From positions 1 to 64,000 of the forward strand of contig CAIUGU010000038.1 of assembly GCA_903898785.1 (NCBI GenBank): a stretch of 64,000 nt of DNA, in the 5' to 3' direction. This DNA comes from an uncultured Pseudomonadota bacterium (GTDB lineage Bacteria > Pseudomonadota > Gammaproteobacteria > Steroidobacterales > Steroidobacteraceae). Below are positions 27,468 through 35,746 of the stretch, piece by piece. The notes below the pieces were generated by a model. The model was not told the DNA's origin, made no database searches, and saw nothing but the letters and a program-made list of their open reading frames with translations. The position numbers were made by a program, and so were the translations under genes. Every line of letters starts with the position of its first letter. Within the stretch, counting starts at the first letter, position 1.

Positions 27468-28304
27468 ATGGCCTTTCGCCAGCCCAGCATCCTTCCCGGC
27501 TTCGGCCTGACGTTCGGATTCACGACGTTCTTCCTCGGCGCCATCGTGCTGCTGCCGTTGACCGCGCTCGTGGTCCGCACGGCGATGACGGACTGGAACC
27601 ACGTGCTCGAAGTGGTGTTCTCCGCGCGGGCGCTGGCGTCGTACCGGCTGTCGTTCGGCGCGTCGCTGCTGGCGGCCAGCATCAATGCCGTGTTCGGGTT
27701 CATCATCGCGTGGACGCTCGTGCGCTACGACTTTCCGGGCCGGAAGATCATCGACGCGCTCATCGACATGCCTTTCGCATTGCCAACGGCGGTTTCCGGC
27801 ATTGCGCTGACCGCCGTGTTCGCGCACAACGGCTGGTTCGGCCAGTACCTCGAGCCGTTCGGGATCAAGATTGCGTATACGTGGATCGGCATCGTGATCG
27901 CGCTGACGCTGATCGGGCTGCCGTTCGTCGTCCGCTCGGTGCAACCCGCGCTTGCCGAAGTGCAGCGCGACCTCGAAGACGCCGCCGAGACGCTCGGTGC
28001 GGGACGCTTTTATGTGTTCCGCCGCATCATCCTGCCCACCGTGCTGCCGGCACTGGCCACGGGCTTCACGATGGCGTTCGCGCGCGCCGTCGGCGAATAC
28101 GGTTCCGTCATCTTCATCGCCGGCAACCTGCCGCTCAAGACCGAGATCACGCCGCTGCTGATCGTGATCCGGCTGGAGGAATTCGATTACGGCGGTGCCG
28201 CCGCGCTCGGCTTCGTGATGCTGCTGATCTCGTTCGTGATGCTGCTGACGATCAACCTGCTGCAAGCCTGGGGGCGCCGACGACTCGTCGGTGACCGACG
28301 CTGA
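27468..28304 (+). CDS. cysT: Sulfate ABC transporter permease CysT
   Basis: A 278 aa inner-membrane permease with six predicted helices. It contains the EAA loop that contacts CysA ([18 protein letters not shown]) and family blocks [17 protein letters not shown] and [12 protein letters not shown]. The ATG lies 3 bp after the sbp stop, and the stop overlaps the cysW start by one base. It forms the membrane channel together with CysW. Confidence 0.95.
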   Translation: MAFRQPSILPGFGLTFGFTTFFLGAIVLLPLTALVVRTAMTDWNHVLEVVFSARALASYRLSFGASLLAASINAVFGFIIAWTLVRYDFPGRKIIDALIDMPFALPTAVSGIALTAVFAHNGWFGQYLEPFGIKIAYTWIGIVIALTLIGLPFVVRSVQPALAEVQRDLEDAAETLGAGRFYVFRRIILPTVLPALATGFTMAFARAVGEYGSVIFIAGNLPLKTEITPLLIVIRLEEFDYGGAAALGFVMLLISFVMLLTINLLQAWGRRRLVGDRR

Positions 28305-29179
28305 TGGCCGGCCACGGCAGCAGCGCCCACGCCGCCGAGCTCGCAAGCCGCCCGGGTCGCGACGGCCTGATGAGTGCGCTTGCCCGCTGGGCGTTCATCA
28401 GCGTGTCGCTGGCCTTCCTCGCCGCGTTGCTGTTTGCACCGCTGGCCACGGTGTTCGTCACCGCCTTCAGCCGGGGCCTCGGCGACTATTTCGCGAGCTT
28501 CTCGGACTCCGATACGGCCGCCGCCATCAAGCTGACGTTGATCACGGCCGCCATCGTCGTGCCGCTCAACACGATTTTCGGGCTCGCGGCGTCCTGGGCC
28601 ATCGCCAAGTTCGACTTCAAGGGCAAGAGCTTCCTGATCACGCTGATCGACCTGCCGATCGCGGTGTCGCCGGTGATCTCGGGCCTCGTCTACGTACTGC
28701 TGTTCGGCCTGCAGGGCTGGTTCGGCGCGTGGCTGCAGGAGCACGACATCAGCATCATCTTCGCGCTGCCAGGCATCGTGCTGGCCACGCTGTTCGTGAC
28801 GTTCCCCTATGTCGCACGCGAGTTGATCCCGTTGATGGAGCAGCTCGGCAACGACGAGGAAGAAGCGGCGATCACGCTCGGCGCGGGCGGCTGGATGACG
28901 TTCTTCCGCGTCACGCTGCCCAAGATCCGCTGGGGCCTCGTGTACGGCGTGATCCTGTGCAATGCCCGCGCGATGGGCGAATTCGGTGCCGTGTCCGTGG
29001 TGTCCGGCCACATCCGCGGCCTCACGAACACGATGCCGCTGCACATCGAGATCCTCTACAACGAATACGCGTTCGTCTCGGCCTTTGCGGTGGCGTCGCT
29101 GCTGACGCTGCTCGCCGTGGTCACCCTGGTCATCAAGACCCTGGTCGAGTGGCGCACGGGCTACCGGCGCAGGAGGTAA
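28304..29179 (+). CDS. cysW: Sulfate ABC transporter permease CysW
   Basis: A 291 aa permease and heterodimer partner of CysT. It has a long hydrophilic N-terminus before the first helix, the EAA loop [18 protein letters not shown] and the block [21 protein letters not shown]. The start ATG overlaps the cysT stop (TGATG). A purine-rich AGGAGG at its very end serves as ribosome site for the next gene, which ties the sensor kinase to the transport operon. Confidence 0.95.
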   Translation: MAGHGSSAHAAELASRPGRDGLMSALARWAFISVSLAFLAALLFAPLATVFVTAFSRGLGDYFASFSDSDTAAAIKLTLITAAIVVPLNTIFGLAASWAIAKFDFKGKSFLITLIDLPIAVSPVISGLVYVLLFGLQGWFGAWLQEHDISIIFALPGIVLATLFVTFPYVARELIPLMEQLGNDEEEAAITLGAGGWMTFFRVTLPKIRWGLVYGVILCNARAMGEFGAVSVVSGHIRGLTNTMPLHIEILYNEYAFVSAFAVASLLTLLAVVTLVIKTLVEWRTGYRRRR

Positions 29180-29183
29180 CGAC

Positions 29184-31298
29184 GTGCCGGCCCGCCTGCA
29201 GCAACTCCTGCTGAAGCTGAAGTTCGATCCGCAGCGTGCTTCGTTGAGTGCGTGGCTGGCGCTGACGAACGTCGTCATCGTCGTGCTGGTGCTGGCCGGC
29301 ATCTCGCTGTCCGCGATCAGCATGCTGCGCAACCTGGCCGACGACCAGGGACAGGCGCGCGTGCAGCTTGCCGGCGCCATGGCGCGCGAGGATCTGCGCC
29401 GTTACGGCGAGGACACCCTGAAGCAGGCCCGCGGCCTCGCTGCGCTGCCCACGCTGCAGCGACTCGTGACCGAACGGCGGCCCGAGTCCGTCGAGCAGGT
29501 GCTGAAGCGCGCTTGCGAAGCCGACGGCCTGTCGTCCTGCGCGGTCTTCAGCGGGTCGACGCTGGTGGCGCAGTCGGGTGTTCCGCTTCCCTGGGAGGAA
29601 GTGCTGCTCGCCAGCGACGAGCAGGGCGAGCGCTTCATGGCCGCGCCGTCGGGCGGCGGGCCTGCGCTGCTCGGGTCCGCTGCACCCGTGAACGGCGATG
29701 CGAACCTCCGCCTGCTTGCGATCCGCCTGTTCGACACGGACCTCGCGACCCGCATCACCGAGCGGGTGGGGCTGCCGGTCCGGCTGCTCAATTACCGCAA
29801 CTTCACCGGCGCGCCGGTCGACGAGTTCACTCAGCTCCACTCTGCCGGACTGTCGGATGGCCGCTTCGCGGTCCAGCGGGTGGATGCGTTCGACCTGTAT
29901 GCATCGAGCTTCCCGGTGTTTGCCACGACGGGCGAGGCGGTAGCATTGATCGAGGCGCGACTGTCGGCCGCCGACATCGACAGCTCCGTGAGCCGGCTGA
30001 TCAAGCAGCTGCTCGTCACGGCGCTGATCCTTGCCGCACTGGCGGTGCTGGCGGGCTACATCCTCGGCCAGCGTGTCGCGGGTCCTGTCAGCGACCTGAC
30101 GCAGGCGGCGATACGACTGGGCGAGGGTGATTTCTCCGCATCCATTCCGACTGGCGGGACGGCCGAAGTCGGCGTGCTCGCGCGGACGATGGAAGACATG
30201 CGTCGCAACCTCGTCGAGTTGACGGGGGCGTTGCGCCGTCGCGAGGCCGAAGCACAGGCCGTGCTCAAGGGCGTCGTCGAGGGCGTCTATGCCGTCGACA
30301 AGGGCCGCGTCATCACCTACCTGAATCCGCAGGCCGCCCGCATGCTCGGGGTGGAGCCGCAGCAGGCGATCGGCCGCTTCTGCGGCGATGTTCTCAAGCC
30401 GTGCGTGGCCGAGAATGGCCAGCGTCCGTGCGACACCCATTGCCCGATCCTGTTGGCGCGCAGCGAGGGCAGTGCGCAAGCGATCGAGCGGCTGGACCTC
30501 GGCAAGGGGGCGCCGCGGACGGCCGTCATCGTCAGCGCCGCCAGCGTCGACGGACTGCAGGTACAGGTGATCCGCGACGAGACCGATCTCGAGGCAGTCC
30601 GCCGCGCGCGCGATTCGACGCTGGCCAATATCTCGCACGAGTTCCGCACACCGCTCGCGGCCCAGCTCGCGTCGATCGAACTGCTGCGTGAAGGCCTGAA
30701 CACGATGCAGCCGCACGAGAGGGAAGAGCTGGTGCTGTCCCTGGAGCGCGGCACGCTGCGGCTGACTCGGTTGATCGACAACCTGCTCGAGAGCGTGCGC
30801 ATCGAGGCCGGCCAGCTCGGTATCCGGCACCAGAGCGTCGTGCTCGCCGAGGTCGTGGAAGATGCCCGGGCGCTCATCGGCTCGCTGCTCGTGCAGCGGC
30901 ACCAGACGCTGGCCGTGGAGCTGCCTGAGGACCTGCCGAACATCGACGGCGACGGTTCGCGCCTTACGCAGGTGTTCGTCAACCTGCTTGCCAACTCGAT
31001 CAAGTACGCGCCCGACGGCAGCGTCATCCGGATCGGCGCCGAGGCACGCGGCGATCGGGTGGCCGCTTGGGTGGAAGACGAGGGGCCGGGCCTGCCGCAT
31101 GTCGACTCGGGTTCGATCTTCGACCAGTTCCATCGCGGCGCGCAGGCCGAGCCGGAGCCGGGCGGCCTGGGCCTCGGACTCTGGATCGTGAAGTCCATCG
31201 TCGAGCGGCATGGCGGCCAGATCATCGCCGCGCGAACGCCGGAAGACCGCACCCGGTTCGTGATCACGCTGCCGATTGAAGCAGGGCTTGAGGCTTGA
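29184..31298 (+). CDS. Membrane sensor histidine kinase (HAMP, Cys-rich PAS, HisKA, HATPase)
   Basis: A 704 aa sensor kinase starting at GTG 29184, eight bases after AGGAGGT. Two helices (about residues 22-45 and 275-298) flank a periplasmic sensor domain of about 230 residues. A HAMP segment and a PAS domain follow; the PAS carries four cysteines in FCGDVLKPC...PCDTHCPI. The kinase core has phospho-acceptor His485 in NISHEFRTPLAA and ATP-lid motifs NLLANSIKYAPDG, EDEGPGLP and GLGLGLWIVKS. It is transcribed with cysATW, so sensing sulfate supply, sulfur redox state or transporter activity is plausible but unproved. Confidence 0.9.
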   Translation: MPARLQQLLLKLKFDPQRASLSAWLALTNVVIVVLVLAGISLSAISMLRNLADDQGQARVQLAGAMAREDLRRYGEDTLKQARGLAALPTLQRLVTERRPESVEQVLKRACEADGLSSCAVFSGSTLVAQSGVPLPWEEVLLASDEQGERFMAAPSGGGPALLGSAAPVNGDANLRLLAIRLFDTDLATRITERVGLPVRLLNYRNFTGAPVDEFTQLHSAGLSDGRFAVQRVDAFDLYASSFPVFATTGEAVALIEARLSAADIDSSVSRLIKQLLVTALILAALAVLAGYILGQRVAGPVSDLTQAAIRLGEGDFSASIPTGGTAEVGVLARTMEDMRRNLVELTGALRRREAEAQAVLKGVVEGVYAVDKGRVITYLNPQAARMLGVEPQQAIGRFCGDVLKPCVAENGQRPCDTHCPILLARSEGSAQAIERLDLGKGAPRTAVIVSAASVDGLQVQVIRDETDLEAVRRARDSTLANISHEFRTPLAAQLASIELLREGLNTMQPHEREELVLSLERGTLRLTRLIDNLLESVRIEAGQLGIRHQSVVLAEVVEDARALIGSLLVQRHQTLAVELPEDLPNIDGDGSRLTQVFVNLLANSIKYAPDGSVIRIGAEARGDRVAAWVEDEGPGLPHVDSGSIFDQFHRGAQAEPEPGGLGLGLWIVKSIVERHGGQIIAARTPEDRTRFVITLPIEAGLEA

Positions 31299-31451
31299 GG
31301 CTGGAGGCCGCGGGCAGTACGTTGTCGTCCTGGCGGCCGAAGAACAGGTTCGCTTTACGCATGTTCACATTGCCAACGACTATTACCTGACGATGCGCAA
31401 TTTGCGAAGGTTGCTTTCCTCCTTCAGGCGAAAGCCCCCAGCCTCCAGTCC

Positions 31452-32126
31452 ATGAAGATCCTCATCGCCGACGACGACAGCGACCTGCTGGGCCTGATCG
31501 GCTTCACGCTGACGCAGGCCGGCTATCTCGTCGTGAAGGCGATCGACGGACCGTCTGCCATCCGCGCCTTTGAGGCCGAGCAACCCGACATCATCGTGCT
31601 CGACATCAACATGCCGGGCGCCAGCGGCTTCCAGGTCTGCGAAGCGGTGCGCCAGAAATCGCGCGTGCCGATCATGATGCTCACCGCGCGCGGCGAGGAA
31701 GAGGATCTCGTGCGCGCACTCGAACTCGGTGCCGATGACTACCTGACGAAGCCCTTCAGTCCCCGCACGTTGCTGGCGAGAGTGAAGGCCCTGCTGCGCC
31801 GTGCCGGTGTCGATACGGCAACGCCGCTCGCCGCCGGCCGCATGAAGCTCGACGTAGATGAGCACACGGTCCAGGTAGGCGAGGGCGAGCCGATCCGCCT
31901 CACGAAGCTCGAACTGCGCTTGCTGCAGATGCTGCTCGCGAATTCCGGACACACCGTCAGTTCAGATCGGCTGCTGATGCAGGTCTGGGGACATCGCGGC
32001 GCCGGCGATCGCCAGCTCCTGAAGCAGCTCGTGCATCGGCTGCGCCACAAGATCGAACTCGATCCCGCCGTGCCGCAGCTGTTGCAGACGGCGCCGGGGG
32101 CGGGGTATCGGCTAATCGTTGATTAG
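31452..32126 (+). CDS. OmpR/PhoB-type response regulator
   Basis: A 224 aa response regulator. The receiver domain has phospho-acceptor Asp51 in VLDINMPG, the acidic pair ADDD near the N-terminus and the conserved Thr/Lys in MLTARGEE and DYLTKPFSP. The C-terminal winged helix (residues ~130-224) ends GAGYRLIVD, typical of the PhoB class. It lies 153 bp after the histidine kinase and is its likely partner. A nested-hairpin repeat begins 17 bp after its stop. Confidence 0.93.
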   Translation: MKILIADDDSDLLGLIGFTLTQAGYLVVKAIDGPSAIRAFEAEQPDIIVLDINMPGASGFQVCEAVRQKSRVPIMMLTARGEEEDLVRALELGADDYLTKPFSPRTLLARVKALLRRAGVDTATPLAAGRMKLDVDEHTVQVGEGEPIRLTKLELRLLQMLLANSGHTVSSDRLLMQVWGHRGAGDRQLLKQLVHRLRHKIELDPAVPQLLQTAPGAGYRLIVD

Positions 32127-32143
32127 CCAGCGCTGCTGCTGGA

Positions 32144-32305
32144 CCGGCCAACTCTGTTGGCAAGGGGGCCTACCGGCAAGTAGGCCGACTTCGTCGGCAA
32201 GGGGGCTGATCCTGTCAGCAGGCCAGATCTGACCTGACGGTAGTCCTACCTGTCGCGTCCGCGACCTTCCTGCCGGTAGGCCCCCTTGCCAACAGAGTTG
32301 GCCGG
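32144..32305. repeat. Nested-hairpin repeat, copy 4 (no core)
   Basis: A 162 bp copy between two convergent genes. The outer 35 bases of each arm (starting CCGGCCAACTCTGTTGGC) pair perfectly. The second hairpin is GCCGAC-TTC-GTCGGC in the left arm and a different one, GTCGCG-TCC-GCGAC, in the right arm. The two inner boundaries meet directly as CCAGA|TCTGAC at about 32223-32232, so this copy shows the element without a core insert. Confidence 0.9.
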
Positions 32306-32315
32306 TCTGGCTTTG

Positions 32316-32837
32316 CTACTCCGGCTCCACCGCAATCACCGACGCCCCTGGCGACTTCGGTACCACCGGCCTGAGAAACGCCTTGTCTATGGCCTTGTGG
32401 CAATCGAAGCACTCGCCGAGGCCTTTCTTGTAGGCGACTTCAAACGCTTTGACGTCGTGTCTGTCGATGGCGACCTTGAGGTCGGCATAGGCGGACTGTT
32501 CGATATGGGTTTGCATCGGGCGAAGGTCGATCTCGCCGCCGCCGGGCAACGGACGCACCGGGCGGATGCGGACGGCCCACGCAATGCGGAAGCGGCTCTC
32601 ATTCATATAGAACGTAGCCAGGGGCCAGTTCTTCGCACGCGCAGCAAACCACAGGTTGCCGTACTGGTGATCCACGTCGGACATCACGTGGGCCTGCCCC
32701 GGCAGCAGGCGCTTCAGGTCCTCGATTTCCTTCTGCAAGGACGCGATGTCCGGCGGCGGAGCCGGTTCGGCTGCGAACGCTGCGACGGGAATGAGAAGAA
32801 ACAAGACGAGCGGCAAGAATCCGGATCGGGTGTTCAT
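32316..32837 (-). CDS. Cytochrome c'-like periplasmic protein with one heme
   Basis: A 173 aa exported protein with a signal peptide of about 22 residues ending AAFAAEP. A single heme-binding motif, CFDCH, lies near the C-terminus at residues 143-147, as in class II cytochromes c and cytochrome c'. The preceding region is mostly helical. The function could be electron transfer or nitric-oxide binding; the sequence does not decide this. It converges on the response regulator across repeat copy 4. Confidence 0.75.
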   Translation of the reverse strand: MNTRSGFLPLVLFLLIPVAAFAAEPAPPPDIASLQKEIEDLKRLLPGQAHVMSDVDHQYGNLWFAARAKNWPLATFYMNESRFRIAWAVRIRPVRPLPGGGEIDLRPMQTHIEQSAYADLKVAIDRHDVKAFEVAYKKGLGECFDCHKAIDKAFLRPVVPKSPGASVIAVEPE

Positions 32838-32932
32838 GGCAATGTCCTGACTGCAACTATCCGGAATCTACTTGACGCTTGCGGCCGGCGCCAGCTGGCC
32901 TTGACTGCGATTCAGTTCACGGAGCGGGACGA

Positions 32933-32948
32933 TGTCACTCAAGTGACA
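32933..32948. promoter_or_regulatory. Perfect palindrome TGTCAC-N4-GTGACA, possible CRP/FNR-type site
   Basis: TGTCACTCAAGTGACA is a 6+4+6 inverted repeat in the divergent gap between the cytochrome gene (start 32837) and the small ORF at 33019. The TGTCA-N6-TGACA pattern is seen for some CRP/FNR-superfamily regulators. A second half copy, ACTGTCACTGGCAG, follows 20 bp later. The regulator is not identified. Confidence 0.5.
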
Positions 32949-33018
32949 CCCTGTTGCTACCGAACTGTCACTGGCAGAGGGCTACTCTCCGCGCACTGTC
33001 GCAAACGGAGGCACGTCG

Positions 33019-33201
33019 ATGCGCGGGCAGACCTGGTTTCACTGGCAGCTGGAAGTCGTGGAGGCGATCCGCGACCTCTATCACGACCTGTTCTCGGACA
33101 TCGAAGCCTCTGACATCGACTGGTCCGCCTGGCGTCCGCTCTATGAAGAGGGTCGTTCGCCGCTGGCCGCCGTCAATCGCGCGTTCGTCCAGGATTTCTG
33201 A
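33019..33201 (+). CDS. Small hypothetical protein (60 aa)
   Basis: A short acidic, helical protein beginning MRGQTWFHWQLEVVEAI, preceded by GGAGG ten bases upstream. No family is recognised and no signal peptide or membrane segment is seen. It is followed nine bases later by another small ORF with its own ribosome site. The palindrome at 32933 lies about 70 bp upstream. Coding status rests on the ribosome site, compact length and linkage. Confidence 0.55.
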   Translation: MRGQTWFHWQLEVVEAIRDLYHDLFSDIEASDIDWSAWRPLYEEGRSPLAAVNRAFVQDF

Positions 33202-33210
33202 GGAGCTTCA

Positions 33211-33420
33211 ATGGAGAACCGATACAGCTGGCAGAGAATGGCGGTAGCGCTGTTCGACAAGGCCACGGCAAAGCTGGGAGAGGATGCGCGGCAACTGCAG
33301 GACGCGATGTTCTGGCTGCGCCGGGTACCTGACGGCGTTACCCTGCGCAACGCAGCGGAGCGGGAGCTGGACGATGGCGTCGAGCCGGGCAATCCCTGCC
33401 AATCCCCAGTCATCCCCTGA
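33211..33420 (+). CDS. Small hypothetical protein (69 aa)
   Basis: A short protein starting MENRYSWQRMAVALFDKA with GAGGAGC seven bases before the ATG. The N-terminal half is predicted helical, and the C-terminus (EPGNPCQSPVIP) is likely disordered. The family is not recognised. It is probably co-transcribed with the 60 aa ORF before it. The next 211 bp (33421-33631) contain only a small CCTGCC/GGCAGG hairpin and the upstream region of the porin gene. Confidence 0.5.
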   Translation: MENRYSWQRMAVALFDKATAKLGEDARQLQDAMFWLRRVPDGVTLRNAAERELDDGVEPGNPCQSPVIP

Positions 33421-33631
33421 TGACCCACTGATACCTGCCGCAGGCAGGTTGCCCGCGGTCCGCAGCCGGCTCCGGATTGCGGTCCTTTGACGTCCGTCGG
33501 GTACTCCAAAGCATCGAGCATGTAGCCATGCCATAGCGATATGGAGCGGACACTGCTTTGTGACCGCCTTGTTGCTACTGTTGCCTGCATCCCGGACCGC
33601 ATCCGGATTCCATCGTGCCACTGGAGCCTTA

Positions 33632-34867
33632 ATGATCCGCAGACTCGTCCTGTCAGCGTTGCTCGTCGCCGCGCTGCCTGCCCACGCCACGAATGGCTAC
33701 TTTTCCCACGGCTATGGCATGCGCGCCAAGGGCCAGGCCGGTGCCGGCATCGCACTGTCCCAGGATGCGCTGGTCATTGCCACCAACCCGGCCGGCTTGT
33801 CCGGCGTGCAGGACGGCTTCGAGCTCGGCGTCGATTTCTTCGCACCGTCGCGCGGCAGCGTCATCCGCCAGGGAGGCACCACCGTCAAGTACGAAGGCAA
33901 TGGCGAGCGCGTGTTCTTCATTCCGGAATTCGGCTACAGCCGGCACCTGGGCGACCGCCTGGCAGTCGGCCTCGCGCTGTACGGCAATGGCGGCATGAAC
34001 ACGGACTACGACGTCAATCCCTACGGTCGCTTCGGTGCATAGGGCAAGATGCGCATGGATCTCTCGCAGGCGTTCGTCGCACCCGCGCTCGCCTACAAGG
34101 TCACCGCCACGCAGTCGATCGGCATCGCGTTGAACCTCGCCTACCAGCGCTTCGAGACGCAGGGCCTCGGGCTGTTCGGCGGCTTCTCCCTGGCCCCGGG
34201 TAACGTGTCCAACCGCGGCTACGACGATTCCACCGGCTGGGGCGTGCGCATCGGCTGGACGGGCCAGTTCGGCGACCGTGTCACCCTCGGCGCCACCTGG
34301 CAATCGAAGACATGGATGAGCCGCTTCAAGGACTACAGCGGCCTGTTCGAGGGACGGGGCAGTTTCGACATTCCCGAGACCTACGGTGCGGGCATCTCGC
34401 TGCGCGCCACCGACAAGCTCACGCTGGCGCTCGACTGGCAGGAAACGCTGTATTCGGAGGTGCCGGCCGTCGGCAACAGCAGCACGCTGCTGTTCGCCGG
34501 CGTGCCCCTCGGCGCCGACAACGGCCCGGGCTTCGGCTGGCGCGACGTGTCGACCTGGAAGCTCGGCGCGAGCTATGTGTTCAGCAACGCGTTCACGCTG
34601 CGTGGCGGCGTCAGCCGCAATTCGCAGCCGATCCGTGCCCAGCAGACCTTCATCAACATCATCGCGCCAGGCGTCGTGCGCACGCACGCGACACTCGGCG
34701 GCACGTGGACGCTGGGCGGGCGCGATGCCCTCAACGTTGCGTACATGCACGCGTTCCGCGAAACCGTCACCGGTTCGGGCTCCATTCCGCCGGCCTTCGG
34801 CGGCGGCGAGGTCGACAACTACCTGTCAGAGCACTCGCTCGGCGTGTCGTGGTCGCGACGCTTCTGA
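33632..34867 (+). pseudogene. FadL/OmpP1-type outer membrane channel, interrupted by an in-frame amber codon
   Basis: The reading frame encodes a 410-residue FadL-family outer membrane beta-barrel used for uptake of hydrophobic compounds. It has a signal peptide ending LPAHATNGYF and the NPAG block near residue 50. At 34040-34042 the frame meets TAG right after NPYGRFGA. The same frame then continues for 275 codons with good homology-type sequence (MDLSQAFVAPALAYKV) to a C-terminal WSRRF typical of barrels. There is no frameshift, just a single stop. It is either a recent nonsense mutation, a suppressed amber codon, or a sequencing error. Confidence 0.85.
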
Positions 34868-34883
34868 CGGGTGAGGAGTATTC

Positions 34884-35300
34884 ATGACCATTGACGCTGA
34901 CACGATCCTGCGTGCCTTTGCCGGCGGGCTGATGATTGGGGGCGCCACTGCCGTCTTCCTGCTGGTGGTCGGCCGGATTGCCGGCATCAGCGGCATCGTC
35001 GGCAGCGTGCTCAAGGGACACATGGGGCCGCGGGGCGCCTTCGTCGTCTTTCTGGTCGGCATGCTCCTGCCGGCGCTCGTGCTAGGCACGGGTCCGGCGG
35101 AGTTCTCGCTCGGCTTGCCTGGGCTTGCACTGGCCGGTGTGCTGGTGGGCGTCGGCACGCAGGTGGGGTCGGGCTGCACGAGCGGCCACGGCGTCTGCGG
35201 ACTGGCGAACGTATCGCCCCGGTCACTGGTTGCCGTGCTGACGTTCATGGTGACGGCCGGCATCACGGTGTGGGTCGTTCGCCACGGAGGTGTACTGTGA
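34884..35300 (+). CDS. YeeE/YedE-type transporter subunit, first half
   Basis: A 138 aa membrane protein with about four helices. VGTQVGSGCTSGHGVCGL is the signature of the YeeE/YedE (sulfur-transport, DUF395) family, whose characterised members import thiosulfate through conserved cysteines. Larger family members have two such halves fused; here the second half is encoded by the overlapping next gene. The ATG has GTGAGGAG just before it. It follows the broken FadL gene by 16 bp. Confidence 0.88.
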   Translation: MTIDADTILRAFAGGLMIGGATAVFLLVVGRIAGISGIVGSVLKGHMGPRGAFVVFLVGMLLPALVLGTGPAEFSLGLPGLALAGVLVGVGTQVGSGCTSGHGVCGLANVSPRSLVAVLTFMVTAGITVWVVRHGGVL

Positions 35301-35746
35301 TCCTGGTCGGCGCCCTGCTGGCAGGCTTGCTCTTCGGCGGCGGCCTGATGCTGTCCGGCATGACGAACCCGGCGACCGTGCTGGCGTTCCTCGACGTGGC
35401 CGGTGCCTGGAACCCGGCCCTCGCGTTCACGATGGCTGGCGCCATCCTGGTCGCCGCACCGGCCTTCCTGCTCGTCAGGCGTCGTTCGCGCAGTGTGCTC
35501 GGCGCCGAAATCCGGCTGCCGGATCGTGAACGCATCGATGCGCCGCTCGTCGGCGGCAGCGCGCTGTTCGGCATCGGCTGGGGCCTGTCCGGCATCTGTC
35601 CCGGCCCCGGCATCGTGCTGCTTGCGAGCGGATCCATGCAGGCACTGACCTTTGTCGGCAGCGTCATCGTCGGCACGCTCATTGCCCGCTTCCTGCCGAG
35701 GCCGCGCGCCGCCACCGGTACCGCATCGGCCGGTGTTCAGCGATAG
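35297..35746 (+). CDS. YeeE/YedE-type transporter subunit, second half
   Basis: A 149 aa membrane protein starting at GTG 35297, with GGAGGT upstream; the start overlaps the previous stop as GTGA. GLMLSGMTNPATVLAFLD and GWGLSGICPGPGIVLL are the family blocks of the YedE second half. Together with the previous protein it probably forms one sulfur-compound channel. Its last 10 bp overlap the 3' end of the convergent ABC exporter gene. Confidence 0.87.
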   Translation: MILVGALLAGLLFGGGLMLSGMTNPATVLAFLDVAGAWNPALAFTMAGAILVAAPAFLLVRRRSRSVLGAEIRLPDRERIDAPLVGGSALFGIGWGLSGICPGPGIVLLASGSMQALTFVGSVIVGTLIARFLPRPRAATGTASAGVQR

